Below are positions 52,936-60,466 of a DNA stretch of 64,000 bases, piece after piece. Below the pieces are notes generated by a model. That model had not been told where the DNA came from, ran no database searches, and worked only from the letters and a program-made list of their open reading frames with translations. The translations under genes and the position numbers were made by a program. The DNA is from GCA-016699835 sp964543905 (lineage in GTDB: Bacteria; Planctomycetota; Phycisphaerae; Phycisphaerales; UBA1924): positions 248,001-312,000 of the forward strand of contig CAZIZO010000001.1 of the NCBI GenBank assembly GCA_964543905.1. The letters are read 5' to 3'. Position 1 is the stretch's first letter, and each line of letters opens with the position of its first letter.

Positions 52936-53724
52936 TCAAACGATCCCCGCCCCTAGCGCGACCGCGAAGACCAAGAGGGCGATGCCCACGACCACCTGGA
53001 TGTGGCGCATGGTGACTTTCTGAACCAGTTTGCTCCCGACAAAGGCGCCCAGGAACGCGGCAAGGCTGGCCGCGACGACAAGCGGCAACATGCTCTCGCC
53101 GCGCACGGAAGCCAAGTGAGATTTCGACATGCTCGCGCCATAGGCGCCCAACCTCACGACGTCGATGATGACGGCACAGACGACGCCGGTGGCGATGAAC
53201 GCCTGCTTGCTGAGCCCGAGGCGGCGGAGAAATGCCGATCGCAGTGCGCCCTGGTGGCCCGAGAGTCCCCCGAAGAACCCGGAAATGAACCCGCCCAAAG
53301 GCACCCACTTGGGATCGAAGGCCCAGGAATCAAAGCCGGGCCACAGTTCCACGACGGCAAACGCAAGGACGACGCACGCGATCGCGAGTTTGATGATCGT
53401 GACGTGGCAGGCGTGGGTGCCCAGAGCGTACGTTGCCAAGGGCGTCAAGCCTTCGAGGCGGGTCAGCAGCCACGCGCCGGCGATGGCGGCGATCGCCGCG
53501 GGAACGCCCAGACGAATCACGACGCTCCACGAGGCGTAGCGACCGAGCAGGAACACCTTGAAGAGGTTGTTGGCCAGGTGCACCAGCGCGGTGGCCGCGA
53601 TGGCCACTTCGAGCGGAAAAAAGACGGCAAAGGCGGGCATCAGGAGCGTGCCCAGCCCGAAGCCCGAATACAGCGTGAGGCCCGAGGCGAGGAGCGCGAC
53701 GATGCAGACGAGCAGATAGTCCAT
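52936..53724 (-). CDS. TSUP-family (TauE/SafE-type) permease
   Basis: A 262-residue membrane protein with about eight hydrophobic segments and two related halves: 'LLVCIVALLASGLTLYSGFG', 'LATAATALVHLANNLFKVFL'-like 'AIAATALVHLANNLFKVFLL', and later 'LGGFISGFFGGLSGHQGALR' with the conserved G-x-x-S-G-x-x-G core. TSUP permeases move small organic sulfonates, sulfite or other organo-anions; here the substrate is unknown. It is on the same strand as the DUF2089 pair but separated from it by the AT-rich promoter region. Confidence 0.88.
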   Translation of the reverse strand: MDYLLVCIVALLASGLTLYSGFGLGTLLMPAFAVFFPLEVAIAATALVHLANNLFKVFLLGRYASWSVVIRLGVPAAIAAIAGAWLLTRLEGLTPLATYALGTHACHVTIIKLAIACVVLAFAVVELWPGFDSWAFDPKWVPLGGFISGFFGGLSGHQGALRSAFLRRLGLSKQAFIATGVVCAVIIDVVRLGAYGASMSKSHLASVRGESMLPLVVAASLAAFLGAFVGSKLVQKVTMRHIQVVVGIALLVFAVALGAGIV

Positions 53725-53769
53725 GGCCTACTCGAGTATCCTCGGGAGCACCGCACGATTCCTGTGACG

Positions 53770-54414
53770 TTAGGTCAGGCGTCGAAGGTGCTCGCCCATC
53801 CGGCGCGCGGCCTCACCCCGGTGGCTTCGTCGGTTCTTCTCGGCGGGGGACAGTTCGGCACTGCATCGCGGGTCCGGCGCGGGGAGGAGAAAGAGGGGGT
53901 CGTAGCCGAAGCCATGCTCCCCGCGCGGGACATCGCCCGGGAGCCCGATGCGGCCTTCGAACGTCCCTCGGGTCATCGCGAGAACCCGACCGCTCGGATC
54001 GGCGAGGCACATCACGCAAACGAAGCGCGCGGTCCGACTTCCTTCGGGCACGCCGTCGAGTTCGCGAAGGACGCGCCGGTTGTTCGCTTCGTCGCGCTGG
54101 ATTCGAGTCATGCCCATTTCTCGTCCATCGGAGCAGTAGTGGCTGCTGATCACCCCGGGCTTCCCGCCCAAGGCGTCGATCTCCAATCCCGAGTCGTCGG
54201 CAAGGCAGGTGCGCCCGAGTTGCTTGGCGTAGGCGACGGCCTTGATGGTGGCGTTCTCTTCAAACGTCGTCCCGGTCTCCTCGGGCTCGCGGAGGGATTC
54301 GCGGGCGGCGTCGGCGAGCCCGAGCAGTTCGACGTCATGGAGTCCCATCTCCGCGAAGATCGCGCGGAGTTCGTCGACCTTGTGCGGGTTGGAGGTGGCG
54401 AGAACGATCTGCAT
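53770..54414 (-). CDS. rdgB: XTP/dITP pyrophosphatase (RdgB/HAM1)
   Basis: A 214-residue enzyme that removes pyrophosphate from non-canonical purine nucleotides (XTP, dITP) to protect DNA. The signature 'IVLATSNPHKVDELRAIFAE', 'ETGTTFEENATIKAVAYAKQ', 'LADDSGLEIDALGGKPGVIS' and 'GFGYDPLFLLPAPDPRCSAE' covers the substrate, magnesium and phosphate sites. The ATG at 54414 begins the family's N-terminus; a TTG nine bases upstream is the alternative. It is divergent from xseA, sharing a 146-base spacer. Confidence 0.96.
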   Translation of the reverse strand: MQIVLATSNPHKVDELRAIFAEMGLHDVELLGLADAARESLREPEETGTTFEENATIKAVAYAKQLGRTCLADDSGLEIDALGGKPGVISSHYCSDGREMGMTRIQRDEANNRRVLRELDGVPEGSRTARFVCVMCLADPSGRVLAMTRGTFEGRIGLPGDVPRGEHGFGYDPLFLLPAPDPRCSAELSPAEKNRRSHRGEAARRMGEHLRRLT

Positions 54415-54560
54415 GATGGGCAATGGTTGGCGCTGGGCGCCGTGAAGGCTGCCCTCTCACGGATCGGCGGGCCGGGCCGCCGCACTACGCGAGACGACTC
54501 GCCTCGCGGACGCTTGGAGTTCGGATGGAGGGGCGGTGCGGCGGACGTATCCTTCGCACG

Positions 54561-56120
54561 ATGGGACGACTTCCCTTTGATCCTTCCAAGATGGCGCAGG
54601 CGGCCAGGAGCGAGCCGGCAAGCACGCGTGAGGGCGTGCTGAGCGTGACGCAACTCGCGGGGAAGATCGAGGAGGCGCTCGCCCGTATCGCGTCGCCGCT
54701 CCGGGTCATCGGGGAAGTCAGCGGATTTCGTGATCGGACCCACTGGTACTTCGACCTGAAGGATGCGCAGTCGGTCGTCAACGGCGTGATGTTCGCCTCG
54801 GCGGCGCGGAAGGCCGGATTTACACCGGCGAACGGGCAGGAGGTGGTGGCGACCGGGCGCGTGGAGTTTTACGCCAAGGGCGGGAAGGTGACGCTCCTGA
54901 TCGAGAAGTTGGAGCCGGTCGGGGCCGGGGCGTTGGAGTTGGCCTATCGGGCGCTGTGCGAGGAACTCCGCAATCTGGGCTGGTTTGCCCCGGAGCGCAA
55001 GCGCCGGCTGCCCGCCTTTCCGCGACGGATCGCGATCGTGACGAGCAAGACGGGGGCGGCGCTGCAGGATGTGCTCGTGACGATGAACAAAAGGTGCCCG
55101 GCGGTGGGCGTGCTGGTGGTGGATGTCCGGGTGCAGGGCGAGCATGCCGCTCCGGAGATTGCCGAGGCGATCCAATACCTCAGCGCGAACGCGCACGTGC
55201 TGGGCGTGGATGCGATCCTGGTGACGCGGGGTGGCGGGTCGATGGAAGACCTGTGGGCGTTCAACGAGCGCGTGGTGGCGCAGGCGATCTATGCGTGCGC
55301 GATCCCGGTGGTCGCGGCGATCGGTCACGAGACGGACACGACGATCGCCGAACTGGTGGCCGATGAGCGCGGCGCGACGCCCACGCAGGCCGCGATGCGA
55401 CTCACGCCCGATCGGGGCGCGCTCCTGCACCAGATCACGGCGTTGCAGCGGCGGCTCTCCGCGGATGTGACCAAGCGCGTGCGGTTCGAGCAGGAGCGGG
55501 TGCGGGGGCTTTCGCGGCATGCGCTGTTCGACGATCCCATCTCGCTCGTTCGCCGGGCGAGGAACGACCTGGATGTTCTCGAGGCGCAGTTCTCCCACGC
55601 CGCACGCACGCGGATGGCCCGGGCACGTGAGCGTGTGCTGCGTCTGGAGGCGAGGCTGGAGCGTCGCCGACCGGCGGCGGTGCATGCGGCGACGATGGCC
55701 CGGGTCGAGTCGCTCGCGGCGCGGCTGGGTCTCGCGATGCGGGCGAGGCTCGATCGTCGCACGGTCCGGGCGCTTCAAGATCGGCTCGTTCGGGCGGGAG
55801 GGCTCGCGATCCGCGAGACTCGATCACGCCTTGAAAGTGCGCATCGACAACTCCTCGCCGTTGGGCCGCAGGGCGTGCTCGAGCGTGGGTATTCATGCAC
55901 CATGACGGAGGATGGGCGGGCGCTTCGATCGGCGAGTGAGGCGCGCGCGGGCGAACGGCTTCGCACGCGGCTGGCCAAGGGTGAAGTACGTTCGATCGTG
56001 GAGGGCGGAGCCTCGAACGCCCCACCACCACCGTCGAGTGGGACTGCGGGAGCGTTTCGGCCTCGAAAGTTGGCTCGGCCCAAGCACGATCCGCAACAAC
56101 ACGGGCTGTTTGGCGAGTAG
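54561..56120 (+). CDS. xseA: Exodeoxyribonuclease VII large subunit
   Basis: A 519-residue nuclease subunit. The N-terminal OB-fold contains 'LSVTQLAGKIEEALARIA', 'IGEVSGFRDRTHWYFDLKDA' and 'VVATGRVEFYAKGGKVTLLI'. The catalytic domain follows: 'KRRLPAFPRRIAIVTSKTGA', 'ILVTRGGGSMEDLWAFNERV', 'AIPVVAAIGHETDTTIAELV' and 'ATPTQAAMRLTPD'. The C-terminal half is arginine/alanine-rich and helical, and 'GVLERGYSCTMTEDG' is the conserved end motif. With XseB it degrades single-stranded DNA in repair. xseB follows 49 bases later in the same direction. Confidence 0.96.
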   Translation: MGRLPFDPSKMAQAARSEPASTREGVLSVTQLAGKIEEALARIASPLRVIGEVSGFRDRTHWYFDLKDAQSVVNGVMFASAARKAGFTPANGQEVVATGRVEFYAKGGKVTLLIEKLEPVGAGALELAYRALCEELRNLGWFAPERKRRLPAFPRRIAIVTSKTGAALQDVLVTMNKRCPAVGVLVVDVRVQGEHAAPEIAEAIQYLSANAHVLGVDAILVTRGGGSMEDLWAFNERVVAQAIYACAIPVVAAIGHETDTTIAELVADERGATPTQAAMRLTPDRGALLHQITALQRRLSADVTKRVRFEQERVRGLSRHALFDDPISLVRRARNDLDVLEAQFSHAARTRMARARERVLRLEARLERRRPAAVHAATMARVESLAARLGLAMRARLDRRTVRALQDRLVRAGGLAIRETRSRLESAHRQLLAVGPQGVLERGYSCTMTEDGRALRSASEARAGERLRTRLAKGEVRSIVEGGASNAPPPPSSGTAGAFRPRKLARPKHDPQQHGLFGE

Positions 56121-56169
56121 CGGGTCGATCCGATTGGACCCGCGCGAACTGCCCCGCTAACTTCCTGTC

Positions 56170-56418
56170 GTGAGCGCCCAACCTCGCAAACCAACCTCCG
56201 AGTCACCCGCCGACGCCCCGGGCTTCGAGGAATCGCTCGCGCAACTGGAATCACTTATCGAGCGGATCGAATCCGGCGAGATCGGGCTGGAGCAATCGAT
56301 CGCGGAATATGAACGGGGAATGACGTTGATCGGTCGATGCCGGGAAATCTTGGAAAAGGCGGAGCAGAGGGTCGAAGAACTCAACCGCAAGCAGGCGGGA
56401 AGCCGAGAACAGGCGTAG
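56170..56418 (+). CDS. xseB: Exodeoxyribonuclease VII small subunit
   Basis: An 82-residue protein with the family pattern 'GFEESLAQLESLIERIESGE', 'IGLEQSIAEYERGMTLIGRC' and 'LEKAEQRVEELN', a helical segment that binds the large subunit. It starts with GTG at 56170. Its place directly after xseA confirms the role. Confidence 0.95.
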   Translation: MSAQPRKPTSESPADAPGFEESLAQLESLIERIESGEIGLEQSIAEYERGMTLIGRCREILEKAEQRVEELNRKQAGSREQA

Positions 56419-56509
56419 AGAGTTCAAGGCGACCGGAACGCTCCACGGCGTAACGGTTGGATGCCGCCGCCAAACAGTCACCCGTTTATCGCCCGTCGCA
56501 ATCCTTTGC

Positions 56510-57853
56510 ATGACCAACGACGAACTCGAACGCCTGCTCTTTCTCTTCGAGATCGTTCAGGTCTTGTTCGTATTCGCGTTCGGAGCGTGCATCGGGTCCT
56601 TGACGAACGTGCTCGTCTACCGCTTGCCGCTGGGGCTGGACGTGGTCACGCCGACCTCTCGGTGCCCCTCCTGCGGGACGAAACTGACGTGGCGAGAGAA
56701 CGTGCCGATCTTCGGATGGCTCATGCTGCGAGGGCGATGCCGATTTTGTCGCTCGTCGATTTCGGCGGAATATCCGCTGGTCGAGGCCTTTGTCGGACTG
56801 CTGTTCGTGCTGCTGTACGTCGTGCTCTATGCCGATCAAGGGCGGTTCTTGGGTCTGCATGTCGGCGTGATGCGACCGGAGTGGGGTTTGAACGGATTTC
56901 GCACCACCTGGCCGACGTACGTGATTTGGGTCGTGCTCTTTTCGTGCCTGACGGCGGCAACGATCATCGACGCTCGAACCTATCACATCCCGATGGTGCT
57001 GACGTGGGTACCGGCCTTGGTCGGCGTCTTGTTCCATCTCGGTCATGCCCTCTGGGTGCAGTACGGCGGGTTGCATCTCATGTTCGCACGAGGGTGGACA
57101 TGGACGATTCCGACGCCCTCGGTGAACGACTGGCCCTGGATCGGGGCGTCCCTGGGCGGGATGCTGGGGCTGCTGCTGAGCAACATCCTGCTCTCCCGAG
57201 GGGTCATGCGTCGGAGTTTCGCCGATTACGACGAATGGGAGTCGCAGGCGCTGGGGCAGCGTCAGGAGGCCGGGGGTGGACCAGGGGGGCCAGGCGAGCC
57301 TGCCGCGACCACGGACTTGTGGATTCGCTACCCTCACGCAAGGCGGGAGATGCTGCGCGAACTGATCTTCCTCGCGCCGTGCGTCGGCCTGGGACTGGCC
57401 GGGGCGGGACTGGCGGTAAAGTTGGGCGGACCTTGGAGTGTGCACCCGGCGACGGGGGCGGCCCTGGCGGGGATGCCCGCGCCATTGTGGCTGACGGTGC
57501 TGGGCGGATCGCTCATGGGTTTTCTCATCGGGGGCGGATTCCTCTGGCTGATGCGGATTGTCTTCTCGCTGGCGCTTGGGAAGGAAGCCCTGGGTCTGGG
57601 GGACATCCATCTGATGGCGGCGGTGGGCGCGTGCCTGGGGTGGATCGACGCCACCCTGGCGTTCTTTGGAGCCGCGCTGGTGGGTCTGGTGTGGACGATC
57701 CTGGGAGCGATCTTGGGCGGGAAGATCAAGCGGGCGATGCCCTTTGGTCCCTACCTAGCGATCGCGACGCTCCTCATCGTGCTGTGCAAGCCCTGGATCG
57801 AGATGGGGCTGGGCCGGTTGATGCCGCACCTCGCGCCGATCAACCTGCCTTGA
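56510..57853 (+). CDS. Prepilin peptidase with an unusually large internal insert
   Basis: A 447-residue type IV prepilin peptidase (A24 family), about 180 residues longer than normal. The N-terminal methylase-type part is intact: 'FGACIGSLTNVLVYRLPLGL' and a CxxC...CxxC zinc site (C52, C55, C77, C80). The two catalytic aspartates are D154 ('AATIIDARTYHIP') and D365 ('GLGDIHLMAAVGACLG'), in the expected GxGD context. The extra length lies between them, around a hydrophilic loop 'SLRRSF'-like 'RRSFADYDEWESQALGQRQE'. It should cleave leaders of type IV pilin-like or type II secretion pseudopilin proteins in the membrane. No pilin genes are in the window. Confidence 0.92.
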   Translation: MTNDELERLLFLFEIVQVLFVFAFGACIGSLTNVLVYRLPLGLDVVTPTSRCPSCGTKLTWRENVPIFGWLMLRGRCRFCRSSISAEYPLVEAFVGLLFVLLYVVLYADQGRFLGLHVGVMRPEWGLNGFRTTWPTYVIWVVLFSCLTAATIIDARTYHIPMVLTWVPALVGVLFHLGHALWVQYGGLHLMFARGWTWTIPTPSVNDWPWIGASLGGMLGLLLSNILLSRGVMRRSFADYDEWESQALGQRQEAGGGPGGPGEPAATTDLWIRYPHARREMLRELIFLAPCVGLGLAGAGLAVKLGGPWSVHPATGAALAGMPAPLWLTVLGGSLMGFLIGGGFLWLMRIVFSLALGKEALGLGDIHLMAAVGACLGWIDATLAFFGAALVGLVWTILGAILGGKIKRAMPFGPYLAIATLLIVLCKPWIEMGLGRLMPHLAPINLP

Positions 57854-58043
57854 GATCCACGCCGCGGAGGGCGTGCGCCTCAACGGCTCGTGACACGAAA
57901 CGGCGGAGAAATACCAGCGAAAACGCGGCCATGGGAGTGGATTCTTTTGTGCGTGTGGTGCCAATTCTGGTGGTTCGCCGATACCATTAGGACTCGGGCG
58001 GTCGGTGCCGCCGGGTGTTTCCTTTGCGAATGAGAGGCCTTCG

Positions 58044-58727
58044 ATGGGTACTGGCATGAACTGGATGAAGCGCGTGGGTGTGGTCCTGGTGGGCCTTGGA
58101 ATGGCGGCTTCCTTGACCGGGTGCAGCGGCACCAGCAAGAAGGACTACGAGGCGTGCATGAATGAGAACGCCCAACTCCGCGAGCGGACCGCCGAGTTGG
58201 AGCAGCAGGTCCGTGACAAGGACGTGCAACTCGCCCAGGCTCGTTCGGCCCCGGTCGTCCAGCAGCCCGCCGCCAACCCGTATCCCATCGCCCCCATGGG
58301 TGGGAACGCCGGGGGCGACCTCTCGGGCGACTCGATGTTCTCCCAGGGTGCGGATGGAAACCTCACCGCGACGCTCGCGGGCGAGGTCCTCTTTGATTCC
58401 GGGCAAGCCACGATCAAGTCCTCCGCCCGCCCGAGCCTGGATCGCATCGCCTCCTCGCTCAAGGGCAAGTACAGCGGTTACAACGTCCGGATCGGTGGGC
58501 ACACCGACTCGGACCCGATCAAGAAGAGCGCCAGCAAGTGGTCGAGCAATGACCAACTGAGCCAGGCCCGCGCCGATGCCGTTCGCTCCTACCTCGTGAA
58601 CAAGGGCGTCAGCGCCGGTCGAATCTCCGCGGTGGGCTACGGCTCGTCGCAGCCCAAGGCGTCGAACAGCACGAAGTCCGGCAAGGCGCAGAACCGCCGC
58701 GTCGAGATCACCGTGCTCACCCGCTGA
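58044..58727 (+). CDS. OmpA-family peptidoglycan-binding lipoprotein
   Basis: A 227-residue lipoprotein. The signal peptide ends in the lipobox 'MAASLTGC'. A coiled-coil segment ('NENAQLRERTAELEQQVRDK') follows. Residues ~110-225 are the OmpA-type C-terminal domain ('EVLFDSGQATIKSSARPSLD', 'NVRIGGHTDSDPIKKSASKW', 'SQARADAVRSYLVNKGVSAG', 'RISAVGYGSSQPKASNST', 'NRRVEITV') that grips peptidoglycan. The pattern is that of Pal-like anchors. It is a single-gene unit with its own terminator. Confidence 0.93.
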   Translation: MGTGMNWMKRVGVVLVGLGMAASLTGCSGTSKKDYEACMNENAQLRERTAELEQQVRDKDVQLAQARSAPVVQQPAANPYPIAPMGGNAGGDLSGDSMFSQGADGNLTATLAGEVLFDSGQATIKSSARPSLDRIASSLKGKYSGYNVRIGGHTDSDPIKKSASKWSSNDQLSQARADAVRSYLVNKGVSAGRISAVGYGSSQPKASNSTKSGKAQNRRVEITVLTR

Positions 58728-58753
58728 GCCAGTCCGATCCGCAGAGCGATACG

Positions 58754-58785
58754 ACGCCGGTCCCGTTCGGGCCGGCGTTTTCTTT
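58754..58785 (+). terminator. Rho-independent terminator of the OmpA-family gene
   Basis: A stem of ten pairs (ACGCCGGTCC with GGGCCGGCGT, one G-T pair) at 58754-58778 followed by TTTTCTTT. It lies 27 bases after the stop at 58727. Confidence 0.85.
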
Positions 58786-58889
58786 GGTCGCTCCAACCGA
58801 CCCCTCGTGCGAGTGCGTGCGCTCGCGGCGCGAAGAACAATCCACCCCCTCGCATACACGATCCAGACGGCAAGACCCGACCACCCTGA

Positions 58890-59342
58890 ATGAGCGGGAG
58901 GCCGTTCGCACCGAAGCGTCGCCTCGGGAGCGACGATGTCGATCGTGCGGTGGACCTGAACGCACGAACATCTCCTGTCCAGACACCCGAGGGGGCCGCC
59001 TGCCCGGCCCCGCGCCGGCACGGTCGTGTGCTCTGCCAGGACGTGACGTGCAGCCTGGGAAAGGTGCTCGACCTGTCCGCGTCGGGGATGCGGGTGCTGA
59101 CGAAGGAAAGGTTGCCCACGAACGAGGCCATCACGTTTTCCATCGGCGCCTTGGAAGAGACGCTCCCGATTTGCGGGCGTGTGGTCTGGACCAGGAGGGC
59201 GGGGTTCTTCAAGCGCGAGGCGGGCATCCGGTTCGAGCGCCTGCCGGAGGCGACCATTGCCGCGCTGAGGCGTTTGGCGCGGGCCGCGAGTTACAACGAG
59301 ACGATCCGGCAGGACATCGACGCCGCTCGCCGCGCGGGATAA
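58890..59342 (+). CDS. PilZ-domain protein (cyclic-di-GMP effector)
   Basis: A 150-residue cytoplasmic protein with the PilZ signature: RxxxR at R42-R46 ('PRRHGRVL') and D61-x-S63-x-x-G66 ('LDLSASGMRV'), followed by a beta-barrel ('AITFSIGALEETLPICGRVV') and the closing 'REAGIRFERLPEATIAALRR'. Such proteins bind cyclic-di-GMP and transmit it to motility, pilus or envelope systems. The first ~35 residues are unrelated and the start is uncertain. It is 27 kb away from the only cyclase in the window and follows the OmpA-family terminator. Confidence 0.87.
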   Translation: MSGRPFAPKRRLGSDDVDRAVDLNARTSPVQTPEGAACPAPRRHGRVLCQDVTCSLGKVLDLSASGMRVLTKERLPTNEAITFSIGALEETLPICGRVVWTRRAGFFKREAGIRFERLPEATIAALRRLARAASYNETIRQDIDAARRAG

Positions 59343-59421
59343 CCACCCCCGCGACCTGCGCCCCGAATCCTGCTCCGCTCCCGCAGGTACACTACTGACA
59401 CGCCTCGACCCGGAGAGCCTC

Positions 59422-60360
59422 ATGCACACCTCGGCACGTCTCATCCTCGCCGCCACCGCGACGCTTTCGCTCGTTGGGGTCCCGTTCACGTCCGGCAGCG
59501 CGTGGGGAACACCCAGCGCCCTCGCGCAGCAGGGCAAGACCGTCGACCTTCGGCCGAAGTTCACGAAAGGACAAGAGATCCGCCTCAAACTCGAACTCGT
59601 CAATCGGTCCAAGACCACCGCCGGGTCCGCCACCACAAAGAACCAGGACGAGGAGGCCCCCTCCCGCGACTACGACGGCACGCAGGAGTATGTCCTGCTG
59701 CTCAAGGTCAAGGACACCAATCCCGAGACCGGAACCACCGCCGAACTTGTCTACGAGCAGGTCAAGGTTCGCATGAAATCCGCCATTGGCGACATGGACT
59801 TTGACAGCACCAAACCCAAGAAGGACGACCCCCTCGACGAGATGCTCCGGAGCATGGTCGGGGCCTCATTCCAGGTCGAGTTTGATCGATCGGGCAACAT
59901 CAAGAACATCACGGGCAACGACCCCCTGCAGGGTGTGGCGGGGGGCCTGGGCGGCTCGCCTTCGAGCCCCGCCGGGCTTCAAGACTTCTTCGGGCGCATC
60001 TTCCCCACCGGGTCCGACGCCTCGCTCCAGCGGCGCGTGGGTGAATCCTGGACCACCACCGACACGATGGACGCCCCGGGCGGCACCTGGAACATCACCA
60101 GCACCAACACCGTCAAGAGCGCCTCGGGCGGCAAGGCCGAGGTGGACATCAAGGGAAAACTCAACTTTGAGCCAGCCACCAGCGGCAAGGGCGTCCAGAT
60201 CAAGGTCCAGAACGCGCGGTACGACGGCAAGTACACCTGGGACACCGAGCGCGGCATGCTCTCGTCCCTGGAAACCCGCCAGCATCTCGAGACCGTCGAC
60301 GCGAAGTCCAATCGCCGCACCACCGAGGACGCGACGATGAAGGTCACACGCCTGAAGTAA
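59422..60360 (+). CDS. Secreted protein of unknown function (DUF6263-like)
   Basis: A 312-residue exported protein with a signal peptide (LILAATATLSLVGVPFTSG). The beta-rich body ('LRPKFTKGQEIRLKLELVNR', 'YVLLLKVKDTNPETGTTAEL', 'SFQVEFDRSGNIKNITGNDP', 'RRVGESWTTTDTMDAPGGTW', 'ARYDGKYTWDTERGMLSSLE') resembles DUF6263-type secreted proteins found in planctomycetes. Those have no known function; the resemblance is by motif order only. Its stop lies 106 bases from that of the giant protein on the other strand. Confidence 0.7.
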   Translation: MHTSARLILAATATLSLVGVPFTSGSAWGTPSALAQQGKTVDLRPKFTKGQEIRLKLELVNRSKTTAGSATTKNQDEEAPSRDYDGTQEYVLLLKVKDTNPETGTTAELVYEQVKVRMKSAIGDMDFDSTKPKKDDPLDEMLRSMVGASFQVEFDRSGNIKNITGNDPLQGVAGGLGGSPSSPAGLQDFFGRIFPTGSDASLQRRVGESWTTTDTMDAPGGTWNITSTNTVKSASGGKAEVDIKGKLNFEPATSGKGVQIKVQNARYDGKYTWDTERGMLSSLETRQHLETVDAKSNRRTTEDATMKVTRLK

Positions 60361-60411
60361 GGCGGGGACCCCGTGCCGCCGATCACGCTCGCGACCCGCA
60401 GAACCCCATAG

Positions 60412-60437
60412 AAAAAGCCCCGATCCGAGATCGGGGC
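60412..60437 (-). terminator. Rho-independent terminator of the giant secreted protein
   Basis: A perfect 9-base stem (GCCCCGATC, loop CGA, GATCGGGGC) at 60417-60437 is followed on the minus strand by TTTTTC. It lies 30 bases after the stop at 60467. Confidence 0.85.
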
Positions 60438-60466
60438 CTTGGGTCCACGCGGGAGACGATGCACGA

